A DNA stretch of 64,000 nucleotides from Clostridia bacterium. GTDB lineage: Bacteria; Bacillota; Clostridia; Monoglobales; Monoglobaceae. A program made the translations under genes and the position numbers. The stretch covers positions 1 through 64,000 of the forward strand of contig CAAGHZ010000001.1 of NCBI GenBank assembly GCA_900769795.1, given 5' to 3'. Every line of letters starts with the position of its first letter. Position 1 is the stretch's first letter. The notes below the pieces were generated by a model. It saw only the letters and a program-made list of their open reading frames with translations, searched no databases and was not told the DNA's origin. Positions 16,564 to 25,377 of this stretch are shown in pieces.

Positions 16564-17802
16564 CTACTGCACCTCCAGACCAAAAACAAGTTCGTTTGTG
16601 TTTTCAAACATCTCAGGGGTTATAACCACAGATTCCATCTCACCGGGAGCAAGACTGATTTTCTTTTTCTCAAACACCGTCTCTTCGCCCTTCAGAACTT
16701 TAATCTTAGCACCTTTATACACATCAGATACTCTGAAATAAACAGTTGTTTCTTTGTTCTTCGTAATCTCCTGTGGTACTGTATAGCGGATTTTTCCATC
16801 CGTCTTTATCTTGACAGAAATCTTTTCTCCGCAATTCTCACCTTTAATATATTCCGCCGCTGCTGCACCTGCAATTTCTGCTTCCTCCGATACAAAATCA
16901 ACCAAGTCATGAACATGCAAAACGTTTCCGCAGGCAAAGATTCCCTCCACCGAGGTTTGTCTGTCCTGATCAACCACCGCTCCGCTTGTAATATGGGACA
17001 GTTCAACTTCTGCACTTTTTGAAAGTTCGTTCTCAGGGATAAGCCCTACTGATAACAACAATGTGTCGCATGGTATATACTCAAAGGTACCATCTATTGG
17101 ACGTCGGTTTTGGTCTACCTTTGCAATTGTCACACCCTCTACCCTTTCGCGTCCATGCACTTTTACAACAGTATGACTCAGTTTTAAAGGTATGTTAAAG
17201 TCATTTAGGCATTGCTCTATATTTCTCGCAAGTCCGCCAGAATATGGCATAAGTTCGCACACAGCGTGAACCTTTGCACCCTCTAAAGTCATTCTTCTTG
17301 CCATAATTAAGCCTATGTCACCGCTACCAAGTATAACGACATTTTTGCCCGGCATATAGCCCTTCATATTTACATACTTCTGCGCCGTACCTGCGCTGTA
17401 AATCCCCGACGGCCTGTCTCCTGCAATATTAAGAGCCCCCTTCGAGCGCTCTCTGCAACCCATTGCAAGAATTACCGCCTTTGCCTTTATTTGAAAAATA
17501 CCTTCTCTTGAATTTGTCGCGGTTATAACTTTATCCTTTGATATGTCAAGCACCATGGTGCTGAGCTTATAATCTATCCCAAGTTCCTTGACTTTTTCTT
17601 CATATCTCAGCGCATACTCAGGCCCTGTAAGTTCCTCTCCAAATTTATGCAGACCAAAACCGTTATGTATGCATTGCTGTAAAATTCCGCCAAGGCTGTC
17701 GTCTCTCTCTAAAATCAGAATATTTCGTATTCCTGCAGCATGAGCCGCGACCGCCGCACTCATTCCTGCCGGTCCGCCACCGATAATTACCAAATCTGTC
17801 AT
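16564..17802 (-). CDS. FAD/NAD-dependent oxidoreductase, GlpB-like partner
   Basis: A 412-residue two-dinucleotide-binding flavoprotein. The FAD site is VIIGGGPAGMSAAVAA at the N-terminus, and the NAD(P) site is VVILGSGDIGLIMARRM near residue 165. IFACGNVLHVHDLVDFV near 310 is the C-terminal FAD motif. The last 80 residues form a beta-rich tail with no motif I recognise. The start is the ATG at 17802, giving a 4-base ATGA overlap with the upstream gene and AAGGAGG in position; the frame extending further upstream is spurious. It probably passes electrons from the GlpA-like subunit to NAD or another carrier. Confidence 0.9.
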   Translation of the reverse strand: MTDLVIIGGGPAGMSAAVAAHAAGIRNILILERDDSLGGILQQCIHNGFGLHKFGEELTGPEYALRYEEKVKELGIDYKLSTMVLDISKDKVITATNSREGIFQIKAKAVILAMGCRERSKGALNIAGDRPSGIYSAGTAQKYVNMKGYMPGKNVVILGSGDIGLIMARRMTLEGAKVHAVCELMPYSGGLARNIEQCLNDFNIPLKLSHTVVKVHGRERVEGVTIAKVDQNRRPIDGTFEYIPCDTLLLSVGLIPENELSKSAEVELSHITSGAVVDQDRQTSVEGIFACGNVLHVHDLVDFVSEEAEIAGAAAAEYIKGENCGEKISVKIKTDGKIRYTVPQEITKNKETTVYFRVSDVYKGAKIKVLKGEETVFEKKKISLAPGEMESVVITPEMFENTNELVFGLEVQ

Positions 17803-19238
17803 TTGTACTGCGCCTCCTTTGTTTTGCCTACATTTACAATCGAACCGCCGCCAAACTTTGTTACCTCCTCGTAGGAAACTCCGAGTTCTTTCGACAAAAG
17901 TTCTGTTATATACGGTCCGCAAAAGCCTCCCTGACATCTTCCCATTTGCGCTCTCGTCCTTCTCTTTACTCCATCAAGGTCTCTTGCTCCCGGATTCTGT
18001 CTTATGGCATCTAAAATCTCGCCCTCTGTAACTGTTTCGCACCTACATACAATTCTGCCATATGACGGATTCTTCTTTATCATTTCATTCTTTTCTTCTA
18101 TGCTTGCATTATAAAAAGCACGGGCAGATTTCCTTATTGGATTAAAGTTCTCCTTTGGCACGAGGTTTAGGCCTTGTTCTTTGAGCATATCTTTTATATA
18201 CTCGGCAATCGCAGGGGACGCCGAAAGTCCCGGGGATTCTATCCCACCTGCATTTATAAATCCCACCATCGGTGATGTAATTATAAAATCACCTGTGCTT
18301 CCCACAGCACGAAGTCCGCAGAAAGAAGTAATTGTCTTGTTAAAAGGTATGCCATCCACATTCTCTTTTGCTTCTTTTATTATCTTATCAAATCCTTCGC
18401 TTGTTGTTGATTTGTCATCCTTATCCTCCATATCAACCGAGGTTGGGCCGAGAAGCAGGTTTCCTGATGCAGTAGGCGACACAAGTATGCCCTTACCCAT
18501 CTTTGATGGTGTGCGGAATATCGTATGGGATACCAACCCTCCGCATTCGCGGTCAAGCAGAATATACTCACCACGTCTTGGATGTACCTTAAAGGAGTCA
18601 TCCCCTGCCATTTTCGCAACATCATCAGAGTACAGCCCTGCACAGTTTATAACAGCCCTTGCCTCAACATTGTCATTATCCGATTTTAAGATATATCCGT
18701 CCTGAGTTTTCTCAATTTCTTTTACCCTAAAATTAAGTTTTAACTCTGCGCCATTATCCATCGCATTACCAACAGCAGCAATGCACAGTTCATACGGGCT
18801 GACTATTGCACCTGTCGGCGCATAAAGGGCGCATATCGCACTGTCCGATATGTTTGGCTCTATGGACTTTAGTTCCGCCCCTTCAAGAATACGCAAATCC
18901 CTGACTCCGTTATTATTTCCTCTTTCCAACAACTTTTTTATTGTTGCTCTGTCATCGTCATCAAATCCAATAACCAAAGAGCCGTTATTTTCGTATTCTA
19001 CATCGAGTTCTTTACAAATCTGCGCCATCATTTCAGAGCCTTTTACATTCAGTTTTGCTTTAAGGCTTCCTTCCTCTGCATCAAATCCTGCATGGACTAT
19101 GCCTGAATTCGCACGAGTGGCACCCATCGAAACGTCGTTCTCGCTCTCTACAATGCAAATTTTTAAATTATATGCAGACAGAGTCCGCGCAACCATAGCA
19201 CCTATAACTCCCGCTCCGACTACTACTACATCATACAT
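17799..19238 (-). CDS. GlpA-like FAD-dependent glycerol-3-phosphate dehydrogenase with BFD-type Fe-S domain
   Basis: A 479-residue flavoprotein. The FAD-binding VVVVGAGVIGAMVARTL is at the N-terminus, followed by a DAO-type domain (GATRANSGIVHAGFD, and GGIESPGLSASPAIAEYI near 350). The C-terminal 90 residues carry a bacterioferritin-associated-ferredoxin-like [2Fe-2S] site: IVCRCETVTEGEI then GRCQGGFCGP. This layout is that of GlpA, the catalytic subunit that oxidises glycerol 3-phosphate to dihydroxyacetone phosphate. It heads a five-gene operon with GlpB-like, DUF1667, GDPD and HAD genes, divergent from a DeoR-type regulator. GGAGGG precedes the ATG by 7 bases. Related enzymes act on other 2-hydroxy substrates, so the exact substrate rests on context. 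Confidence 0.87.
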   Translation of the reverse strand: MYDVVVVGAGVIGAMVARTLSAYNLKICIVESENDVSMGATRANSGIVHAGFDAEEGSLKAKLNVKGSEMMAQICKELDVEYENNGSLVIGFDDDDRATIKKLLERGNNNGVRDLRILEGAELKSIEPNISDSAICALYAPTGAIVSPYELCIAAVGNAMDNGAELKLNFRVKEIEKTQDGYILKSDNDNVEARAVINCAGLYSDDVAKMAGDDSFKVHPRRGEYILLDRECGGLVSHTIFRTPSKMGKGILVSPTASGNLLLGPTSVDMEDKDDKSTTSEGFDKIIKEAKENVDGIPFNKTITSFCGLRAVGSTGDFIITSPMVGFINAGGIESPGLSASPAIAEYIKDMLKEQGLNLVPKENFNPIRKSARAFYNASIEEKNEMIKKNPSYGRIVCRCETVTEGEILDAIRQNPGARDLDGVKRRTRAQMGRCQGGFCGPYITELLSKELGVSYEEVTKFGGGSIVNVGKTKEAQYK

Positions 19239-19277
19239 ATATATCCCTCCGTCTTGACTTTTCTACACAACAGATAT

Positions 19278-19306
19278 ATAATAAAACAATCAAATACGCT
19301 TGTCAA
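19278..19306 (-). promoter_or_regulatory. Sigma-A promoter of the glycerol-phosphate operon
   Basis: Minus strand: perfect -35 TTGACA (19301-19306), 17-base spacer, -10 TATTAT (19278-19283), about 40 bases before the GlpA-like start. Confidence 0.85.
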
Positions 19307-19328
19307 TATATGGCTAAATACTTGACAA
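19300..19328. promoter_or_regulatory. Candidate operator for the divergent DeoR-type regulator
   Basis: Inverted repeat TTGTCAA (19300-19306) and TTGACAA (19322-19328) with 15 bases between, partly extended outward. The left arm covers the -35 box of the glycerol-phosphate operon, so a bound repressor would block RNA polymerase. The match could be chance, since such arms also resemble -35 boxes. Confidence 0.45.
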
Positions 19329-19361
19329 ACGCTCAAAACCGCTCATTATTAGGAGGATTTT

Positions 19362-20114
19362 ATGATAAAGGATGAACGTTATGATATTATACTTGATATT
19401 TTAGAAAGAGAAAAATATATATCTGCCCAGGAACTTGCCAAAAGACTCTTCGTCAGTCTTCCTACAATCAGGCGTGACCTTTCAGAACTTGAAAAAAGAA
19501 ACTGTATAATCAGAAGTCACGGTGGTGCAAAAAAGGTCGATACAGAGCACGTTGTAGCACCTCTGAACTTTAGAAAGACAATTAACTTCAGTGAAAAACG
19601 AAAGTTGTGCAAGGCTGCCGCAGAACTCGTGCAAGACAACGATATTATATTTATAGACTCTTCCACAACCACGCTTCAAATGGCAGAGTTTCTTGACGAA
19701 AGAAAAAACATTATTGCCATAACAAATGGCATAACCCTTGCAAGTATGTTGGTTAATAAAGGAATCAAAACCTTTTGCACAGGGGGAGAGATTTTTGAGA
19801 ACTCTCTTGCTCACTTCGGCAGTTTTGCAGAAGATTTTATTCAGAAATTCAATATTGATAAACTTTTCTTTTCTTGCTATGGCGTAAACGAAAAGGGAAT
19901 GCTTACTGACCCATCTCTGCCTGAAACACAAATTAGAAAAGTTGCCATAAGTTGTTCGGCAAAAACGGTCTTTCTTTGCGACGAGACTAAATTCTCACTT
20001 TCTGCCCCGTACAATCTTGTATCAATTAACAAACTTGACTATATTATCACAAACACCGACAAAGCAAGCGTGTATCTAAACGATAATTGTGACATCAAAA
20101 TAATAAAGATTTAG
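19362..20114 (+). CDS. DeoR/GlpR-family transcriptional regulator
   Basis: A 250-residue repressor. The N-terminal winged helix-turn-helix reads YISAQELAKRLFVSLPTIRR then DLSELEKRNCIIRSHGGA, the family signature. The C-terminal sugar-phosphate-sensing domain has IIFIDSSTTTLQMAEFL and AITNGITLASML. It is divergent from the glycerol-phosphate operon with a shared 123-base promoter region, which suggests it controls that operon with glycerol 3-phosphate or a similar phosphate as inducer; this is inferred. AGGAGG lies 5 bases before the ATG. Confidence 0.92.
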   Translation: MIKDERYDIILDILEREKYISAQELAKRLFVSLPTIRRDLSELEKRNCIIRSHGGAKKVDTEHVVAPLNFRKTINFSEKRKLCKAAAELVQDNDIIFIDSSTTTLQMAEFLDERKNIIAITNGITLASMLVNKGIKTFCTGGEIFENSLAHFGSFAEDFIQKFNIDKLFFSCYGVNEKGMLTDPSLPETQIRKVAISCSAKTVFLCDETKFSLSAPYNLVSINKLDYIITNTDKASVYLNDNCDIKIIKI

Positions 20115-20154
20115 TTCTGTTTTCTATTATTTTTTGTTCATTTTTTATTTTTTA

Positions 20155-20183
20155 TTGACTATGAAACAAAGAAAATATATAAT
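20155..20183 (+). promoter_or_regulatory. Sigma-A promoter of the alpha-galactosidase gene
   Basis: -35 TTGACT (20155-20160), 17-base spacer, perfect -10 TATAAT (20178-20183), 33 bases before the start codon. Confidence 0.82.
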
Positions 20184-20216
20184 GTAAACAAATTCAACTC
20201 CAAAGGAGATATTGCT

Positions 20217-22271
20217 ATGAATAAATACTCAAATTTATCCGCAGACAGTTGGTACAGGGATATTGCAACAGATCCGTCAAAACTTCCTTTTACCATTACT
20301 TATGACGGAAAATGCTATGATGGATTTTCCGAAACATTCTTTAAACTCACAGACAAAAACACCTCCGCCAAAGGAGATGTTGAGACCATAAACTATACCT
20401 TTGACTTTATTGGAGAGTTGGTTGTCTCCCTTAAACTTTCTCACTACTTCTCCCACGGGATTACCGAGTGGACGGTTGAGCTTGAAAACCCCACAGACAA
20501 AGACAGTAAGGTGCTGGAGGATGTGGGCACAAAAATGGAATTCTCAGGTGACGCTCCTGTACTCAAGGGTATTCTTGGTGATAAGGGCGTCCCCGGCGAG
20601 AGCCCCGATAATCGTTATCACCCATACGAAAAGGACCTTACAGAAGAGGATGTTTCTTTCGTACAAAGAAGCAGCCGATGCTCCCATGGTAACTTCCCAT
20701 ACTTCAACCTTGAACATGGCGACGGCGGTGCAATTCTTGCCATAGGTTGGGCAGGCTCATGGGCAGCAAGTTTTAAAAAGATTGATGATAAGATTGTGTA
20801 TTTTGCAAAATCTGTACACAACTTTAAATCATATTTAAGACCGGGCGAAAAAATTCGTACTGCTCTTTTTGTGTATGCACCATATACCAAGAGAGACGAA
20901 GGCTTTGCGACTAACTTCTGGCGCAACTGGTATCTTGAGCACATCTTGCCCAGAGATGCAAAAACAGGCAAACCCGTAGAGCCGTTTTCAACCTGTTGTC
21001 TTGCCTACGATACAGGTCTTGAGCACTCTGACGGCAGTATATCAGAGCGATATAGCACATGGCGCCCATCTCTTGAGAAGATGTTTGAAGAAGACTCTAA
21101 AGTTGACTTCCGTTGGGTAGATGCAGGCTGGTATGCAGCCCCCGATGGCACAAGCGCAATCCCCAACGTAAAGGGACATGACTGGGTCGATACTGTCGGC
21201 ACATGGGAGTTTGACTTTGAAAAATGGCCGGGCGACACCTTCCGCGAATCAACAGACTTTGCACGCGCCAACGGAATGAAGACTCTGCTATGGTTCGTAC
21301 CCGAACTTGTTACCGAGCCTGAAAACCTCGAAAAAAACTACGGCTATAATCCAAAATGGGCGCATCATCTTCACAGAGAGGGTTGGGGAGAAAAGCTCCA
21401 CGCCAACAACATTGGCAACCCTGATTGCTATGAGTGGACAAAAAATCGTATTTTCGCCGCGCTTAAAAAGGGCGGAGTTGATATGTACCGCGAGGACCAG
21501 AACGGCGATGTAATCCGCATATGGAAAGAAATTGACGAAGCCGACGGCGAAAACCGTCTCGGTATGGCAGAGTGCAAGTATATTGCCGCCCACTACAGAC
21601 TTTGGGATGAGATAATAGCCTTTGTCCAGAGCTATGGCGGTTGCGGCTTTGTAGACACCTGTGCAGGTGGCGGCGGCAGACTTGATATCGAGTCTCTGCG
21701 CCGTGGAATTTCCCTTCTGAGAAGCGACCTTGACAGAACAACTACGGCAATTCGCCTTTCTATGACCACATCCTTTAACAAGTGGGTACCCTTCTGCGGT
21801 GCAAACACAAGAGAGAAGGTTGGCGAACACAGCAAGACAGGCGTACGCGACCCCTATGTATGGCGCGCATCCTATCTTCCTGTTCTCAATGTTGATTCTC
21901 AGTTTGTGTATGACGAAGAACAAAAGTTTGATATGCTCAGGTTCGGACTTAAAGAATGGAAAAAGGTAAACCCCTATCTCTTAAAAGACTATTACACCCT
22001 TACCCCATGGTACGAGAGAGATGAGACCGACCACATGATTTCGTATACATTCTATGACCCTGATACAAAACGCGGAGTTCTTTTCGCCTTTTGCCAGGAG
22101 AATTGCCCCGAGAGAGAACTTACCGTAACCTTACCATTTATATCAGAAAATGAAAAGTGTATTCTCACCGACGAAGATACAAAAGAAGAACTTACCACAG
22201 CAGATGGTAAACTCGATATTATATTTACCGAAGCAAGACAGGCAAGACTTTTCTTCTACGAAGTAAAGTAA
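20217..22271 (+). CDS. GH36-type alpha-galactosidase
   Basis: A 684-residue enzyme without signal peptide, predicted to remove alpha-galactose from oligosaccharides (melibiose or raffinose type) inside the cell. An N-terminal beta-supersandwich (to about 250) is followed by the barrel with VDAGWYAAP, MKTLLWFVPELV, then VDMYREDQNGD, where the Asp after Glu is the likely nucleophile. DTCAGGGGRLDIESLRRG holds the likely acid/base Asp. A beta-rich C-terminal domain follows. The nucleophile region resembles the RQDFN variant found in clostridial GH36 proteins more than the classical WDMNR. AAAGGAG precedes the ATG. It has its own promoter and terminator, and no transporter is adjacent. Confidence 0.88.
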   Translation: MNKYSNLSADSWYRDIATDPSKLPFTITYDGKCYDGFSETFFKLTDKNTSAKGDVETINYTFDFIGELVVSLKLSHYFSHGITEWTVELENPTDKDSKVLEDVGTKMEFSGDAPVLKGILGDKGVPGESPDNRYHPYEKDLTEEDVSFVQRSSRCSHGNFPYFNLEHGDGGAILAIGWAGSWAASFKKIDDKIVYFAKSVHNFKSYLRPGEKIRTALFVYAPYTKRDEGFATNFWRNWYLEHILPRDAKTGKPVEPFSTCCLAYDTGLEHSDGSISERYSTWRPSLEKMFEEDSKVDFRWVDAGWYAAPDGTSAIPNVKGHDWVDTVGTWEFDFEKWPGDTFRESTDFARANGMKTLLWFVPELVTEPENLEKNYGYNPKWAHHLHREGWGEKLHANNIGNPDCYEWTKNRIFAALKKGGVDMYREDQNGDVIRIWKEIDEADGENRLGMAECKYIAAHYRLWDEIIAFVQSYGGCGFVDTCAGGGGRLDIESLRRGISLLRSDLDRTTTAIRLSMTTSFNKWVPFCGANTREKVGEHSKTGVRDPYVWRASYLPVLNVDSQFVYDEEQKFDMLRFGLKEWKKVNPYLLKDYYTLTPWYERDETDHMISYTFYDPDTKRGVLFAFCQENCPERELTVTLPFISENEKCILTDEDTKEELTTADGKLDIIFTEARQARLFFYEVK

Positions 22272-22277
22272 GACACA

Positions 22278-22312
22278 AAAAACCGCAAATGCGATGCATT
22301 TGCGGTTTTTAT
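22278..22312. terminator. Bidirectional terminator between the GH36 and GH3 genes
   Basis: A 14-bp perfect stem (22280-22293 with 22297-22310), 3-base loop, A-run left and T-run right, between convergent genes. Confidence 0.93.
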
Positions 22313-22314
22313 TT

Positions 22315-23868
22315 TTATAATTCAACCGGACTGAATGTACCAAATTCAACCTCTCCCATCGCCGCCTTAACAAAGGCTTTAACGCTTGGGGATAACATTG
22401 AATATGCGTTTACATATGTCTTTGCTCTCTCAAAATATTGATTTCCAAAGTATGGCGAGCCAAATGATACAACCAAAGTCTTATCAACTGCGTGCTGCAG
22501 AGACTGTGCAACCTTAGTTGCCTCTGTTGAGTGGAAATCAAGGAAACCGATTGGCCTGAATGGTCTTGAGAAGAGTGCGTAAAGCACAAGGTCATACTCG
22601 TCCATTTCTTCGTTTTTAATACCTTCTTTGTAATATGTAACATCAAAGCCCTTTGCTTTTAATTCGTCACACAAAAGAACTGCTTCGTCAAACGCAGGTA
22701 TGTGATGTGTAATCGGTATAACTGCAATTTTCTTGAACTTCTCAGTTGTCATCGGGAAGATATCTGCCTCATCCTTTATAAGAGTAATGGACTTCTCCGC
22801 TGTTCTTTCCTGAGTATTCTTTACAAACTCCATATCCTCTTTCGAAAGTTTTACAGGGTGATTGTCCTGAGTAAACATTCCGAGTTTTTCTTTCATATTG
22901 AGAACTCGCGATACCGCATCATCGAGTCTCTCCATTGATACATAGCCGTTTTCAACTGCCTCTATCATATCATCAACATAATATTCTGTCGGCCAGAGCA
23001 TCATATCGCAACCTGCCTTAAACGACTCTATCTGAGCCTGACGTTTTGACTTGTACCATCCGTTAAATCCGCCCATATCAAGCGCGTCTGTTACAACCAC
23101 ACCCTCAAAGCCCATTTCCTTTTTAAGCAGATTATCTATAAGCTCGTGAGAGAGAGTTGCAGGCAAATACATTCCGTTCTCGAAGGTTTCCTTCTGATAT
23201 GACGGAAGGTTTATATGTCCCGCCATAATTGAATATACCCCTGCGTTTATCAAATCCTCAAAGGCTTTGCCCGAGAGTTTCTTCCAATCCTCAAAGCTCA
23301 AAGAGTTGCTTGTTGTAACGATATGCTGATCTCTCCAGTCAAGGCCATCTCCGGGAAAGTGTTTTGCACACGCTGCAAGACCGTTATCCTGCATACCTTT
23401 GATAACCTGAGTCAAAAGTTTTGATGCAAGATCAGGGTTGTCGGTCATACCTCTTACGTTTACGAGAGGGTTTCTTTTGTTTATATTAAGGTCACAAATA
23501 GGTGAAAAAGTCCAGTTTGCGCCAACGCTGCGAGCCTCAAGTGCTGTTGCCTTTCCATAGTCATAAGCAACCTCCTCACAGTTTGTGGCGCCAAGACTCA
23601 TAAGATATGGCAAAGGTGTCAAACCCTTAAGCATACTGCCGCAACCATTCTCGAAATCTGATGTCAGCAAAATCGGGATTCTGCCGTTTTCTATATATCT
23701 TGTAGTAATTTCTCTTGCGCCGTCAAGTCCCATTTCATCTGCTTCAGTTATTATCTCGCCAAAGAAAAATGCCGCGCCAACATTATCTGAAACAAACTTG
23801 TCTTTGTTAATTCTGATAACCACTGTCTGAAGCACTTTTTCTCTCAGTGACAAATCGCTTATCTTCAT
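22315..23868 (-). CDS. GH3-family glycosidase, NagZ-like
   Basis: A 517-residue cytoplasmic glycoside hydrolase of family 3. The barrel carries AKHFPGDGLDWRDQH, which matches the NagZ-type KHFPGxG...D.H motif whose Asp-His pair serves as acid/base, and GVVVTDALDMGGF, where the Asp is the likely nucleophile. A second alpha/beta domain follows from about 350 (ITLIKDEADIFPMTTEKFKK), as in longer Firmicutes enzymes. This points to beta-N-acetylglucosaminidase activity, perhaps in muropeptide recycling or in host-glycan use. Other GH3 specificities are possible. It is monocistronic with promoter at 23907-23935. Confidence 0.87.
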   Translation of the reverse strand: MKISDLSLREKVLQTVVIRINKDKFVSDNVGAAFFFGEIITEADEMGLDGAREITTRYIENGRIPILLTSDFENGCGSMLKGLTPLPYLMSLGATNCEEVAYDYGKATALEARSVGANWTFSPICDLNINKRNPLVNVRGMTDNPDLASKLLTQVIKGMQDNGLAACAKHFPGDGLDWRDQHIVTTSNSLSFEDWKKLSGKAFEDLINAGVYSIMAGHINLPSYQKETFENGMYLPATLSHELIDNLLKKEMGFEGVVVTDALDMGGFNGWYKSKRQAQIESFKAGCDMMLWPTEYYVDDMIEAVENGYVSMERLDDAVSRVLNMKEKLGMFTQDNHPVKLSKEDMEFVKNTQERTAEKSITLIKDEADIFPMTTEKFKKIAVIPITHHIPAFDEAVLLCDELKAKGFDVTYYKEGIKNEEMDEYDLVLYALFSRPFRPIGFLDFHSTEATKVAQSLQHAVDKTLVVSFGSPYFGNQYFERAKTYVNAYSMLSPSVKAFVKAAMGEVEFGTFSPVEL

Positions 23869-23906
23869 TTTGCCATACCGCCTTTTTTAGTTTTTTATCT
23901 CTAAAA

Positions 23907-23935
23907 AATATATCACACCCTATATCTATTGTCAA
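23907..23935 (-). promoter_or_regulatory. Sigma-A promoter of the GH3 gene
   Basis: Minus strand: perfect -35 TTGACA (23930-23935), 17-base spacer, -10 TATATT (23907-23912), about 38 bases before the start. Confidence 0.82.
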
Positions 23936-23942
23936 GATAAAC

Positions 23943-23978
23943 AAAAAATAATCCGGTGGATTTTACCACCGGATTATT
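23943..23978 (-). terminator. Terminator of the PrsA-like gene
   Basis: A 13-bp perfect stem (23947-23959 with 23966-23978) with a 6-base loop, followed on the minus strand by a T-rich run. It is immediately after the PrsA-like stop. Confidence 0.92.
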
Positions 23979-23981
23979 TTA

Positions 23982-25271
23982 TTATTCTGCTTGTGCCTCC
24001 AGCTCATCCATTGCTGCAAACACATCATCCATAATCTTCTTAACAGAGAGTTTTGCAAGTTTTCTTTCGTTTATCTTAATACCCTTGCCACTTGCTGTCC
24101 AATACGCTTTAAGTTCATACATGCCGGGGATTCTCTTGATGATATGATAACCATAAGATGTTTCAACTATATCACTTATCTCGCCTATCTTAAGAGCAAA
24201 AGATGCTCCCTCAAATTCAGGCATCATTTCTCCGGGGCCAAAGGTATAGCCTGCCTCTGTTGCTCCCGGATCTTCATTGAACTCTTCTACAAGTGCATCA
24301 AAATCTTCTCCATTTTTTGCACGTTCAAGAACTGACTGTGCAAGAGCATATTTTTCTTCTTTGTTGATGGGTTCAGCATCTTCTCCGTCTTCTGCCTGAG
24401 TTTTAATCAAAATATGCTTAACAGATGCACCATCGGGCTGAGTGTAGTCATTGAGCACACTCATATCCTCCGGATAGTACTTGTCAGGATTTTTTTCTAT
24501 ATCAGCCTGAACATCCTGAACAGTCATAATGTTATAATACATTCTTGCATACTGCTTGGTGCTTGCAATACCCATTGTTCTTGCTCTGAGAGTAAAACCA
24601 TCTTCTCCATACTGACCGGCAATTCCACTGAGTTGTGTATCAATCTGTGCCTTTTCTTCATCAGAAAGGGTAATTCCGTTTTCTGCACCCTTTTGAATAA
24701 GAACAACTTCATTTACTGCATCTTCAACAGCTTTTCTTCTGATTACATCTGAAAGTTTCTCTCCATCTACTTCCTGATCCCAGTCGAAGTCTCTCATTGC
24801 ATCCTGAGTTATACCATTTTCCTGAGCATAGGTAGCAGCCTGAGCGTAGATGTAATAGCTTACATCAAGGTCAGTAACTTCTGCGCCGTTAACCGATGCA
24901 ATCTTGCTGCCCTCGGGCATTGCTTCAACCCATGCAGGAATCTGCATACCTAAGAACAAAATCAATGCGCCAAGAACTGCAGACGCAATAAGTGACAAAA
25001 TAAATGTGTTTCTCTTCACGGTAACACGTACAGGTTCAGGCTTTACTTCTTCAACAATAGCCTCTTCCCATGCTTCGTCGCTCCAGCTTTCGTCCATTTT
25101 TTCTTCTTCAACCTCAGCAACTTCTTCAACTTCATCTGCCTCTTTGATTTCTTCTTCAATCTCAGCTGCAGCATCAGCAATTTTGTTGCTGATATCTTCT
25201 CTTACTCTTTCTTCAGGTGTGAGTTCTTTTTCGTTCTCTACACTCTGAAAATCCTTGTTTTCATTTTCCAC
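23982..25271 (-). CDS. Membrane-anchored parvulin-type peptidyl-prolyl isomerase (PrsA/SurA-like)
   Basis: A 429-residue foldase for proteins leaving the cell. Residues 1-85 are cytoplasmic and very acidic, with runs of Glu and Asp. One TM helix follows at about 88-112 (TFILSLIASAVLGALILFLG), with no lipobox, so it is an N-in anchored protein rather than a lipoprotein like B. subtilis PrsA. A SurA-N-like helical region (about 125-270) precedes the parvulin domain (about 275-385: ASVKHILIKTQ, then GYTFGPGEMMPEFEGASFAL, ending SYGYHIIKR). The GTG start has AAAGGAG 9 bases upstream. It follows mfd by 106 bases, as is common in Clostridia. Confidence 0.9.
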   Translation of the reverse strand: MENENKDFQSVENEKELTPEERVREDISNKIADAAAEIEEEIKEADEVEEVAEVEEEKMDESWSDEAWEEAIVEEVKPEPVRVTVKRNTFILSLIASAVLGALILFLGMQIPAWVEAMPEGSKIASVNGAEVTDLDVSYYIYAQAATYAQENGITQDAMRDFDWDQEVDGEKLSDVIRRKAVEDAVNEVVLIQKGAENGITLSDEEKAQIDTQLSGIAGQYGEDGFTLRARTMGIASTKQYARMYYNIMTVQDVQADIEKNPDKYYPEDMSVLNDYTQPDGASVKHILIKTQAEDGEDAEPINKEEKYALAQSVLERAKNGEDFDALVEEFNEDPGATEAGYTFGPGEMMPEFEGASFALKIGEISDIVETSYGYHIIKRIPGMYELKAYWTASGKGIKINERKLAKLSVKKIMDDVFAAMDELEAQAE

Positions 25272-25377
25272 TTCTATTCTCTCCTTTGTGTTTTATTGCA
25301 AAATATAATTTACTTGAAAAACATTATACAATACTTTTTTAAAATTATCTACCCTTTTTTTTAAAATTTTCAAATTA

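Noticed and set aside
16462..17022. 186-residue plus-strand frame
   Set aside because: Antisense to the DUF1667 and flavoprotein genes; cysteine- and phenylalanine-rich translation without any domain.
19322..19350. TTGACA with ATTATT 17 bases later, as the promoter of the DeoR-type gene
   Set aside because: The -10 box would touch the ribosome binding site at 19351, so the transcript would lack it. I kept only the inverted-repeat reading of this site.
21288..21923. 211-residue open frame on the minus strand
   Set aside because: Antisense to the alpha-galactosidase gene, which has clear catalytic motifs; no promoter or ribosome binding site.
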